Of a stretch of DNA of 64,000 nt, positions 12,933 to 23,319 are shown piece by piece (positions within the stretch are counted from its first letter, which is position 1; every line of letters starts with the position of its first letter). Below the pieces are notes generated by a model that saw nothing but the letters and a program-made list of their open reading frames with translations, had not been told where the DNA came from and searched no databases. The stretch is from Neonectria sp. B-13 (Eukaryota; Ascomycota; Sordariomycetes; Hypocreales; Nectriaceae), in assembly GCA_002682825.1 (NCBI GenBank), contig NOKP01000006.1:496001-560000 (forward strand), read 5' to 3'. The position numbers were made by a program, and so were the translations under genes.

Positions 12933-15702
12933 TCAAGCCCCCTCCATTCCGTACTGCTGCGTCCACTCGCTGCATTTGCGCACATCTTCTTCTCCCACCG
13001 AGGACTTGGTCTTATGAACAGCATCGTAGAGATCCCCCATTGACAAAGGCGGTTCCTTTAGTTGCCTCGCGGGGACTCGATTCCATTTCATCGGCATTGC
13101 ACCCGGGTCATTGGCGTTGCAGGGCGTGTACCACTCACCTTCTTGATCACGGATCTAGAAGAATCAGCCTTGTCTCACAATCTAATAAACACAGGTGCTT
13201 ACCTTTCGGAAGTAAGATGCAGAGTGGACCTTCTTGACGGGCATCATCAGCGCATCCTGGACGAGGTTGGAGATGTCACTTCCAGAGAACCCGTTCGTTC
13301 TCCACGCAAGATCGCGGAAAGCTCCCTCGATGTTTCCCCATGAGGAGACCATATCACCCAAGTGCACCTTGAACAGTTCAACCCGGGCATGGTCGTCCGG
13401 CAGCGGAACGTGGATCCTCTTCTGGAAGCGTCTTCGGACTGCCGGGTCGAGGGACCACGGCAGGTTGGTCGCCGCGAGCACGAAGACGCCGTCGTTGTTG
13501 TTGCCCAGGCCGTCCATCTGTACGAGAAACTCGGTCTTCATGCGTGCGGTATCCTCGGCGTTCGGACCTTCGCCGTCTCGCTTTCCACAGAGGGCGTCGA
13601 TCTCGTCGATGAAGATGATTGACGGCTTCTTCTCTCTGGCGAGAATGAAGAGCTGCCTCATCAGCCTGTAGATGTCAGTATGCATGTTTATTCGTGGAAA
13701 ATCATACATACCCCTCGCTCTCGCCTGTCCACTTGGACATGACATCGCCACTGCTCACGCTGAAGAGGGTATGATCTACTTCAGTGGCAACGGCCTTGGC
13801 GAGATAGCTTTTGCCGGTACCTGGCGGGCCATACAACAGCAGAGCGCGTCTGGGTTGGCGCTTCCCGCGAAACATCTGGGGGAAGCGGAGAGGAAAGATG
13901 ATGGCCTCTTGAAGCTCGGCCTTTGCAGCTTCAAGACCAGCGACGTCCTCCCACTTGACGTTTGGCTTTTCTGAGAGGATAGAGTTGAGAAGGGAGTCCT
14001 TGAGGGAGGACTCCATGAACTGTTTACTGAGCTTGTCCACATCCGATGGGGGGCCTTGTCTCGAAGTCGTGGGGAAACTGGAAGCTGGGCTAAGTTGGGA
14101 CACCGATTGAGGAGTGGGCGTTGAGCCTGCTGGACTAGCTGCCTGTAGTTTGCAAAGGGCCAGCGGGTGTCCGCATGTCCTACCGGTCTTCCAACATGCC
14201 TCGCAGATGTCGTAATCGCCACCATTGCATATTTGACAGCAGTAAACCACGGTCCCGTCGGTGAGATCTGTGGCACATCCATCACATGTGGCGTAGCTGC
14301 CAGGGAGATGTCGAATGGTAGCGTTGCTGGGCAGTTGGATGAAAACCTTGCTGAGAGCATGCTGGCACCTCTTTGATGGATTGGCATAGCAAGTTAAGCA
14401 CAAGTCGAAGTCACCATCTCCACAGATACTGCAGAAGTAAGTTTCCTCGCCAATGTTCAGCCCGCATGAACAGCCATCGCACGTCAAAGCGGCAACGGCC
14501 CAGCGGATACTGACATCGGTACCTGTCCGTCGCGTGTCGACCTGCCACATTGCGTTGACGAATTCCTCCTTGTCTAGCTTGCCATTCCTATCCTCGTCGA
14601 TGAGCTCCCAAATCTCAGATAGAATCTTCCTGTCCAGCCCGGTGTCGAGCAGGATGTGGGCGGCGTCTGAACCAATTATGTAGCCCCTTCCGCCGCTATT
14701 TGCGTCAAACTGTTGCTCGTACCGACGTCGCATATTGGCGGGGATTGCGGGAGGGCGAAGAGAGGCCGGGACGTTGCTAGGGGCTGAATCTGGAATGATA
14801 TCCTGAGTGGGCTGCGAAGGTGCTCGAGGTGCCAGAGAAACCCGTGGTATCAAGTGATCGGGCGGCCGGAGATTTGACGCCAGCTGGGCTAAGAGCTCCG
14901 TAGTGACGGCATCACCTGTAGGCAGCTCATATACGTACTGCTTTTGACCTGAAAGAATTGGAATCGCTTCGATTAGGTAGAAATCGTTGGACCAAGGACA
15001 GAGGATGGTGTTGGGCCCGACGTAGAAGGTGTTCGCGTCCTTGGTGAGGCTATTAAACGAGTCGGCCAGGCCTTGAGTGATACCGTCCCAGTGGAGTGTA
15101 ATGCCTGTCTTGACGACGACCGACGGGCCACTGCCGAAGAAAATGCTTTGAATCTGGGAGGGCTGACGAGACTGGGCGTCTGGGCCGGTCAAATGCAGGT
15201 AAGGACTGGCGATGGCGTAGAAGGCATTGGGAAAGCGACCAGACAGCTGGACGGTGGCGTCCCCATACCTGACGAACCAGCCGCCCAAGGGAGAGAAGGC
15301 GATAAATTCGACCGAGGTTCCGTACACTTTCTGAAGCTGCTCGATGACTGTGTTCAACAAGTCATCGCAGTTGGAGAGCACTGGGGCATCAAGTCAACTG
15401 ACAGTCCGGGGCACGACGGGAACTCAAGCAGGAGACGAACAGTCGCCATTCTTTGTCATGATGGCGTATCTCCCATCTGCGGCCGACGCAATCCATTGGA
15501 TCTGAGTCCCGGCCATTTGTTTGTCTTGAAATGGGTCGCCCAGTTGGTCCCAGACGGTCTGGAGGGGTTCGGGCAGGTTGTTCCTTGCAACAGTCAGTCC
15601 CCCCGCGTTGATGAACCTGGAGGTGGAGCCTTACGCCAGGGCAAATTTGTCATTTCCAAACGCCCACGATGACCTGTCAGGTCCGAAGTAGTAGAAAACC
15701 AT
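12933..15702 (-). CDS. Vps4-like AAA ATPase with EH/EF-hand and two ZZ zinc fingers
   Basis: Five exons (15702-15635, 15583-15441, 15380-13712, 13665-13203, 13154-12933) give 854 residues; the introns are 46-60 bp and every junction keeps frame. The N-terminal 280 residues are an unidentified beta-rich fungal region. An EH-like domain with an EF-hand loop ([13 protein letters not shown]) follows at about 300-345. Two ZZ-type fingers lie at about 374-415 and 434-474 (each CDGC start, a CxxC pair and a final CxxH). A single AAA module carries Walker A GPPGTGKS near residue 588 and Walker B IIFIDEID. The last exon encodes a Vps4-type C-terminal segment ([17 protein letters not shown]) and ends [10 protein letters not shown]. 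Vps4 remodels ESCRT-III; here the MIT domain is replaced by calcium- and zinc-binding modules, so its target is unknown. The first two introns rest on splice signals only. Confidence 0.85.
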
Positions 15703-16619
15703 GATGATGACGGAGCTAAGACAGGGTTCGCAGGAGTAAGGGTTCGTGATACCGCGGTGCTAATGTGGAGAGAGGAGCAAAAGCCGCCTTGGCATGCGGA
15801 TGTGGCATCCGCGACCAGGCATTTTTGGTACTGCCGATAGGGCGCTTGTGGGGGAGACGCTGCAGCCGCCGTAACCCGTGTAGCTGAATCCGGGGTGCTA
15901 GTGGTGAAGTGGCTGACATTGCATGGTGGTGTGCGTCGGTGTTATCGCGATGGCCTCAGGCAGATGTCAGAGGCCGAGTGGTTTTTCCGGACATTCGGCC
16001 TCTGACGGGATCCCGGGATGACTACGGAGTACAGCCTGGATATTCGGCATCGTGAGATGATGCGGCCCCACGGACCCGCAAGAGCCATTTAAACCCCGGA
16101 ATTGACGGGCTCACGAGACGTCGGACTTTCGCTCATATCTGCGCGAGTCCTCGGGGCATCCGGCGAATCCGATACCACCAGCACAACACACTTACACTGA
16201 CACACTCACACACTCACACACTCACACGCTGATTCAACCCGAACCACAAAACCCCGAATCGCCCGCGACTCACAAAACGCGCCAAGACTCCGGCGTCGGC
16301 TGGCCAGGGTCCCGGCAAATCCCCTAGCGAATCGCTCCAGGATGTCCAAGAATGTTTCCAGCGAAAATGTCAATTGTGACGTAGGTGGCCCACTCGTCTC
16401 GCGCCGCCCAGCATAACTTGCACGCCAACCACGCATGAGTCCCTAAGTGGGAGTGGTGAGGTCATGCCGGTAGGGTAGTAATTAACTAGCTGTTACACAC
16501 CCGCTTACAAAACTTAGTAATTTATCAGCCATCAAACTCCTAATCACAGTCTTTAACTCCGTCTAAAGAATCCCTTTTCTCCCCTCGCCTTTTTTCCTGC
16601 CGGCTTCCATGACCTCTCC
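15703..16619. other. Divergent promoter region with CACACT repeats
   Basis: This 0.9-kb stretch separates two divergently transcribed genes. It contains a CACACT-type tandem run at about 16200-16227. CT-rich sequence (16556-16600) precedes the right-hand start codon. No gene is supported. Confidence 0.5.
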
Positions 16620-18754
16620 ATGGATCGCCATCGCCAACCGCCGCCTTCGGGCCATCTGCAGGTAGCCCAGCCATCATCATCCCGTGATCGCAGTCTCTCT
16701 CCCTCGCCTTCGCGAACGTCCATCAACCCGGCCACTCCCGCTGCCATTGACGAAACCGCCCTCGACTACTTTCCCACCCTTAGCGAAGCTCCGTCGACTC
16801 GATCCCGCATTTCCCTGCCGTCCTCGCGTCCTTCTTCTAGAGGCACACCTGTCAACCGGCCGGGTTTCGACCAGGGCCGTCTTTCCAGTATCCGCATCCG
16901 ACGCCCCTCCAACTCATCGCTTCGTTCCGACACAAACAGCCAACTCCCTTCAAACGATAGCTACTTTGCTAGCCACGATGCCTCCCAGGGAGGCCGTCCA
17001 CGGAGCATCTCCCAACCCGAGCGCGCCCATGTCCCCGATGCCGGCCTGGCCCGCCACTCGAGAAGGGTTCCCCAAGTCGCCATGCCGCGTCTAACGGAAG
17101 AGGGTGCCCGGCCGAGTATGGCAGATCTCGGCGTGGGATCAACGTCGCCCATCTCCCCAACAATGTCTCTGCCCGAACATACCACCAGTCCCACCCAAGG
17201 CCCCGCTCGGGATCCAACCCCAGACCGAACCAGGATTCAACGAGCAAGGAAACTGAGCAGGATGTTCTGGCCCGGCCATCGCCATCAACCCGAGGGCGAC
17301 GCTGCTCCGTCATCTCAGGCTGGCGACGACGATGACGACGACGAATACAACCAAGAACTGGTAGACTGGCTGGACATTATTGGTACGTTGACGACATCTT
17401 TTTCTGAATCCATTCTAACATTGCCCCAGACCCCGAAGTCCAGACCCTGTCTACTCTGACAAACGTGCAAAACTCGCTGTTCATCCCCGACTTGGGCAAG
17501 TTTATCAACCGCCGACCAACTTACGTCCTATCCCAGCACGGTGCTCAGCAAGAGTGGGCACGGGGCGCAGTGGCCGTCGAAAGGCGCCGCGGCGAGCCGG
17601 AGCAACTCGAACCTGAAGATGTAGACCGTCCGGCGATACACAGAACTAGCACCATATCCTCTCGCTTAACAGAATCGCACTACGCCGCGCTTCCCCACGG
17701 AACTAACCTCGAGGGATGGAGCGCAGCCGAAAAGAAGGAACTGGACGACCATGTTCGGCATATGCTCCACTCTCGAAGGTCTCGGTTCATGCGGTCTCTC
17801 AAGGGATTCGGTCAGTACGTCCGAAGACCACTGGGCTTCTTCGTCACGTTGTATGCCACTCTCATCACCCTCTTCGGTCTGGCATGGGTTCTTTTTCTCA
17901 TTGGATGGATCTACGTTGGAGAGAAACAAGTCTACGCCATCTATGTCATCGATAGCGTCCTTGTCGCCCTCTTCGCCGTCATGGGTGATGGTCTCATTCC
18001 GTTCAGAATCGTCGACACATACCATATGTTCTTTATTGCTCGATACTCCCGCAAGATTCGCAACGCAGCCAAAGGCAAGAGACCCAGGTCGAGACTTCAG
18101 AAGCGTAACATCCCGGACTCCGTGCGCGATAGCCTGGATCCTCAATATGGACAAGTCACCGCTGGTCAAGCGTTGGAGCTGTTGCGTGCTTCAGGTCCTT
18201 GTGCCTCCGCAAGTGACGAGACACGCGTCGGTACCGACCGAATGGCCGATCTCGAGAGTGCAAAGTCAGCAGAAACAGATCAAGACATCCCCGCCTTGAC
18301 CTACGCCCAGCTGAAGAGCCTACAACACCACCAGAACAAGTTTGCCAAGTCCCACAGCTTTTACAAACCGCAAGAAACCTTTACGCATCATTCTTTCCCG
18401 TTGAAATATCTCATCGCCATTGTTGTTCTCCTCGACTTCCACTCTTGCCTGCAGATTTCGCTCGGCGCCTGTACCTGGGCAATCGACTACCACACTCGTC
18501 CTTTTGCCTTGACGACAGTGATCCTGTGCGTGAGCATAACCTGCAACATAACTGCTGGTCTGCTGATTAGCAGAGGTGACCGGAAGACAAGAAAGAAAGA
18601 CGTGATGGAGCTCATCAACAGACAAGAGCTCACGGAAGATGCCATAAGGCTTGTTGAAGAGAAAAGGAAGAGGGAACAAGAGAGGGGACCAGAAGTGGAT
18701 GACCGACAAAGTGAAAGTTCTCGATTTGCGAAGCTTATGAAGTCACCGACTTAA
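16620..18754 (+). CDS. Fungal integral membrane protein, DUF2985-like
   Basis: A 695-residue protein from exons 16620-17382 and 17430-18754. The 47-bp intron (GTACGT donor, CCCCAG acceptor) restores WLDIIDPEVQTLSTL. Residues 1-230 are disordered and rich in Ser, Pro and Arg, followed by an acidic Asp run near residue 237. Four hydrophobic segments are visible (about 390-417, 425-445, 579-603, 612-634), the second pair after a loop carrying a Tyr-His-rich motif. The segment DSVLVALFAVMGDGLIPFR matches my memory of the DUF2985 family; no biochemical function is known for that family. The C-terminus is charged and probably cytosolic. The start is the first in-frame ATG; an upstream ATG at 16609 is out of frame. 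Confidence 0.8.
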
Positions 18755-19236
18755 GCAAGATGATGACACGAGGCACGGCCAACATATAGGTAGATTAATC
18801 TGTAATGAATCGATCACAAATATCATAGTTGAGTTCCCACGTTGCCACTGGTACTCAGTATCTCCTCCTACTAATGCACGTCATTGATTAAGGATAAGGA
18901 TAGCGGGTAGTCTACTTAGCGCTCCCGATGCGGATGCTGACGAGGTCGGTGCGGTGGATGAGGCTGATGCCAAGGCTTGAGCCGCATAAGTGTATTGCTA
19001 GCCAAGACCCTATATCGCCATATTATATTGGATATTTGTATTTGAGTTAGAATAGTATAATCCGTGTAAATGATACAAACGGTAGATTGGCGACACGTGG
19101 TGCTAGACGTAGTCTAGCCTGTCAAATTTGTCAGAACAGCAGCTTGAATACACGTATACAAGTGGGCAGAAAACGGCCCTGTCATACCCGCCAGAGTGGA
19201 AATCGCTCGAATAAATTCACTACCTGTTTTAGAAAT
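18755..19236. other. Convergent intergenic region
   Basis: Between the 3' ends of the DUF2985-like gene and the CFEM gene. It is AT-rich in its right half; I see no gene or repeat. Confidence 0.5.
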
Positions 19237-20189
19237 TTATGGAAGCTCATTGGGCGGTCGGGTGTCAGAGTGAAGCTCGCTGGGAAGTCGGGTATCCGAA
19301 TGAAGCTCGTTTTGCGGCCGGCTGTTGGAATGCAACTCTTGTCTTGGGTCAGGCACATTTCCCATCATTTCATGATTCGTGTTTCCTCCCGGGCCGTTTT
19401 GCTCGTATTTCTGAGGATCGAATTGACCTTGACCATGTGGGGGACTGTTGGCGGGATAGTTCTGAGGGTGGCTGAAGGCAGGAGGAAAATGCCCTTGAGG
19501 CGGAGGAGCTTGGTAAGAAGATACCGGTGGTTTTTGGTTTGTAGCATTTCCATTGCGTCTTTTTCTACTCAGGAAGGTGAGATATCCGGCAAGAGCGGAA
19601 ATCAACGGTACTCCTACGCCGAGACCGATGCCTAGACTAGTCTTGAGAGTATGGCTGCTCTTCTTCTTGGTTGGGTAGCTATTCGAAGAGTCACCGCCTG
19701 TGTCTGAGCCGCTTCTATCGGTAGCTAGGAGGTCGTCCGTCGTACTATCGGCCGTCGTGCTGCTTTTTTCCGCCGTCGTGCTGCTTTCTTCGGATCCGGA
19801 CGTCTTGGTAGACTGCACTTCAGAGGACGAGCTGGAAATGGTGGAGCACGCCACGCCTGACGGTATAGAGATGCCCGCAGCGGTGCATATCGACCTGGTA
19901 TACTCTTCTGCCTGTTTGCGGTCGGAGTCGGAACAGTGTTCGTAGAGACAGCAGACGCCGCTGCTAAGAGCTGACTTGTTGGTGCATATACAACTGATGT
20001 CGAACGAGTCGCATCCCGAATCGGAGCTGGAGCTGCCCAAGCATGAATCCTGAAAGATCAGTCGGAGATTAGGAGGTGCGTTTGATCCTAGACGATGTAA
20101 CTAAGACTTACTGCACAAGAGGGCAAGCTTTGAGACTTTGTGAGCCGTACAGTCGCAAGCACGACAGCCATGCTTCTGTGGAACTTCAT
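19237..20189 (-). CDS. CFEM-domain single-pass membrane protein
   Basis: Exons 20189-20112 and 20049-19237 with a 62-bp intron (GTAAGT donor, TTTCAG acceptor) give 296 residues. After a short N-terminal leader, residues 23-90 form a Cys-rich CFEM-type domain (PSCADSC, GCDSFDISCIC, VCCLYEHC, SIC). It has nine Cys instead of the canonical eight because of an adjacent CC pair. A Ser/Thr-rich stalk follows, then one transmembrane helix (about 158-185), a basic stop-transfer RKRR, and a Pro/Gln/Asn-rich cytosolic tail ending in three ELHSDTRPP-like repeats. CFEM proteins of fungi bind haem iron or act at the cell surface; some are effectors or receptors. The leader is only weakly hydrophobic, so the start at residue 1 or at Met7 is open. 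Confidence 0.8.
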
Positions 20190-20813
20190 CTCGAGGGTAG
20201 TCCTGAGACCAGCGTCACGTCTGACTGAAGAGATGGTCTGAAGAAACTTGACAAGCAGTCAAAGAGGGATCAATGGTTACAAATACTGGCTGAACGCAGC
20301 TCAACGCAGCTCAACTCGGCTGAACGCAGCTCAACTCAGCTGGGCTATTCAGCCCAATCACGGCAAGTCTGTTTCGTGTTGGCATAGCACATTAGGCCTT
20401 GCATGGCCTCTGTTAGTCTCTTTTCATCCTAGTGTCCAGCGACCTGCATCGCCAGTTTGTGGGCGATAACGCAGCGTCTCGGATATAGATGCCGGAGCTA
20501 GGCCTATATTTCTTCGCGATGCTGCAAGCAGCGGTTTTTATTGGCCACGATACTACCCTGAGACACGGGAGGCTGATTCCTCTCCCGATATTGCCGGGCT
20601 GAAGTGATTCAGGGCAAGGTTGGGCAATTAGTCTACGGAACTACAGCGCAGAAACCGGAATGAGTACCGCAGTTGTTGATGGCCAGGATGAGCTGAAACA
20701 TTCGAGTTGAAATTATGTATATACGAACTAACAGCCAGTCGACTGCGAGATTCAAGAAAAAGAAGTGAAAGCCTCTACTCCGCAGGCTCCTCGTCCAATC
20801 AACACGACTCCCT
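20190..20813. other. Intergenic region with CAGCTCAAC repeats
   Basis: Separates the CFEM start (minus) from the 3' end of the metzincin gene. It holds a short array of GCTGAACGCAGCTCAAC-like units at about 20290-20342. No gene is supported. Confidence 0.5.
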
Positions 20814-22266
20814 TTAAATACACTGGCTGTAGTAGGCGTTGTGCGCGGTGCAGGTCAACCCAGACGTGCACTGCGTAGCGCCAGTCCAGTTCGAACCTCC
20901 GCACTGCTGCCACTTTCCAGCCGCAGCCGCACCGCTGACAACAGCAGTGGACGTGGCCGCGGGAGCAACAGAAGTCACGGCGGGCTTGGTCGCAGCCTTG
21001 GTCGCGACAACGGTCACGCTGGTGGACGTGGCGGCCTTCTTGGTAGTGGTGGCGGCGGCCTTCTTGGTGGAAGTAGAAGCCTTCTTAGTGGAAGTGGCAG
21101 CCTTTGCCGTGGAAGTGGTGGCCTTTTTCGTGGAGGAGACAGCAGCATCTGCAACAGCCGTGGCTGTGGAGCTGGAGGTGCCGCTCTGCCAGCCTCGCGA
21201 GCGCGAGAGCTCGTACCACCAGTTTCGCAGCATCCAGCCGTCGAAGTCGGTGACCTCGGTAGCAGATCCGGCGAGCATGATGAAGTTAGTGATGCCAGTA
21301 GGGGTCCAGTCTGGGGGTTGTTAGCAGGGGACACAGGAACACGGCCGCTTCGTCGTAAGTCATTCCAGTTCAACATACCATAGACTAGACACAGATTAGT
21401 AACAAGTTCTGATAGCATTCGACTCGAGCCACTTACAATCATCAAGTCCAAAGGTGTGGCCCATCTCGTGCAGCAGGATGTGGATGTTGGCAGAGTCCAA
21501 GAGCTCCATGAAGTACTCGCGACCGACTCGCTGACCCCAGTCGCCACCAGTGCCGCCGCTGAGCCCATCGGTGAGCCACAAGGAGTGGTCGTAGTGCTGG
21601 TCGGCGCCAGCTGCACATCCGCTGTAGTCGTTGTCCTGGTGGAAGAATCGGCCACAAGATTCGGCGCACTGAGGAATGCCCTCGGAATCGGTGTCAGTGT
21701 AGACGTTGATGCCGCTGACGTCGCCTGCGAGAAGGCTCTTGTCCTTGACGGCCCAGCCGACAACGTTGACCTTGACCTCGGTGTAGGGGAAGTTGTCGAA
21801 GCCGTAGACCCATTTGAACCACTTCTGGTACTGTTCCTGGAGCGCAGTGGCGACCTTGGTGCGCTGGGCAGCCGTGACAGACTCGCTCGACTCCCATCTC
21901 ACACACATGTTGATGGTGCTGGATGTTGTTAGCTGGACTCCTCTCACAAGTCTCAGGAATTACCTACCCCTCGTTGGCAATGAGCTGATCCCAGCCGTAG
22001 TTCTTGAACCCAAAGATATCTCCGTTGTTGTAAGTCTTCTTGCAGTGATCCCATACCTCCTTAAGAGGAGTGGTCAGGTCAGAGGGGGGTGCCCATCCCG
22101 ACTGTCGCTTGAAAGGTCGGTTTCGGCGAGGTTCATTGGCAGATCGTCCTTTCACAGACGTCAGACCTTCCCAGACAGAGCCGTCGAGATCAGAGGGGGA
22201 GGAAAGAGTGGATGCCGCGGTCGACGCAGCGAGAGCCACCAGACCAGCAGTGGTAGAGAAGCGCAT
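20814..22266 (-). CDS. Secreted metzincin-type protease with CBM1 cellulose-binding tail
   Basis: Four exons (22266-21968, 21918-21437, 21384-21379, 21310-20814) give 427 residues. The third exon is only 6 nt; with it the protein reads [19 protein letters not shown] without a break. A signal peptide (residues 1-20) and a Lys/Arg-containing propeptide-like region ending PFKRQ precede a catalytic-type domain. The zinc site [11 protein letters not shown] is the metzincin HExxHxxGxxD form; a Met-containing segment (FIMLAGS) follows. A Ser/Thr/Lys/Ala-rich linker (about 310-390) leads to a C-terminal CBM1 with CGG, NWTGAT and YYSQC. CBM1 binds crystalline cellulose, so the enzyme is presumably anchored to plant wall. 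Its substrate is unknown. It shares a promoter region with the regulator on the other side. Confidence 0.88.
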
Positions 22267-23319
22267 GTTTAAAGAATGAGCGAATGAAAAATGTAAAATA
22301 TGTAATAAAGATAGTGAAAATGAACGTCAAGCTCAAACAGGAAGCATGGAGATCCAAACGAAACGAATGTGTACTGAGTAGAAACACAGAGAGGTTCGTC
22401 CCACGACACATATATATCCAGCTTGGAGACCCTAGTAGCGGGCCATTTTCCTATCCTGGGGTTGTGGTGCGGCCTTCTCGTATTCCTCATTGGCGGGATA
22501 AACCCAAGGAGTAGGGCGAGAAGTGGATTGTCAAAGGGTCTTGGATGATTTGCTTCAGAATCGTCCTAACGGACATTGCCAAGTGTTCGGGAAAGGAGTA
22601 TACGAGAGCAAGGTTGATGGTCTATTTGTGCTCGCCTGGGTCAGCTCTCTGCCGAGTTTACGGACTTTCGAGTCGTGATGCACCGCTGCAGTATCTTCCG
22701 AATTTCTTCGACTCCATCCAGACATTCAACGTGATCCTGGGCTGCCTGGGCGACTTAGCTTGAGGTTATTAGTATGCTTAAACCCGGCCATTGATGATTT
22801 CCGTGGCTCCACCATGCTACCATTGCGGAAGCGACGCGCCGTTTCTTGAAACTACTTTCTCCCATGTCTGAGTCTTTCGTGGCTGATGACAGACACCTGA
22901 GACGGGCTTGGCAGAGCATGGTTCCCCTGGCAGGGCCTTGGCGCGAGCCGTTGTCAGCTTGTATTTGTGGATTTTCCCGAACCGTCCCCCCGGTTTCTGT
23001 GGAGTGTTTCAACCGGGATATGCTTGTCTCGGTTGTTTGAACGCTGAGCTGAGAATGGAATAGGGTTTTTGCAGAAGCCTAAAGAACACCACCGCTTAAT
23101 CCCGACTATGAGAGTGCAGCTCGTGGAACGATTCTGTCCAGAGTATGAGGCTGGCGCACGTGAACGTGCACGTGCACCCTCGCTCACTTTGGAGGAAACC
23201 CGAGACCCGACGCAACTAACCCGATCCCGGTTCGGGTTTGGATTGATCAGAGTTGACCCCGCTGTCCGACCCGTGAGGCTCCAAATTCATCCCCGAAATG
23301 AAACACGTCTGTCGCGAGA
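22267..23319. other. Divergent promoter region
   Basis: About 1 kb between the metzincin (minus) and the Zn2Cys6-type regulator (plus). A TATA-like element for the minus gene is listed separately. No gene is supported. Confidence 0.5.
22410..22417 (-). promoter_or_regulatory. TATA-like element of the metzincin gene
   Basis: ATATATAT lies about 144 bp upstream of the minus-strand start codon at 22266, a plausible distance for a fungal TATA box. Confidence 0.45.
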
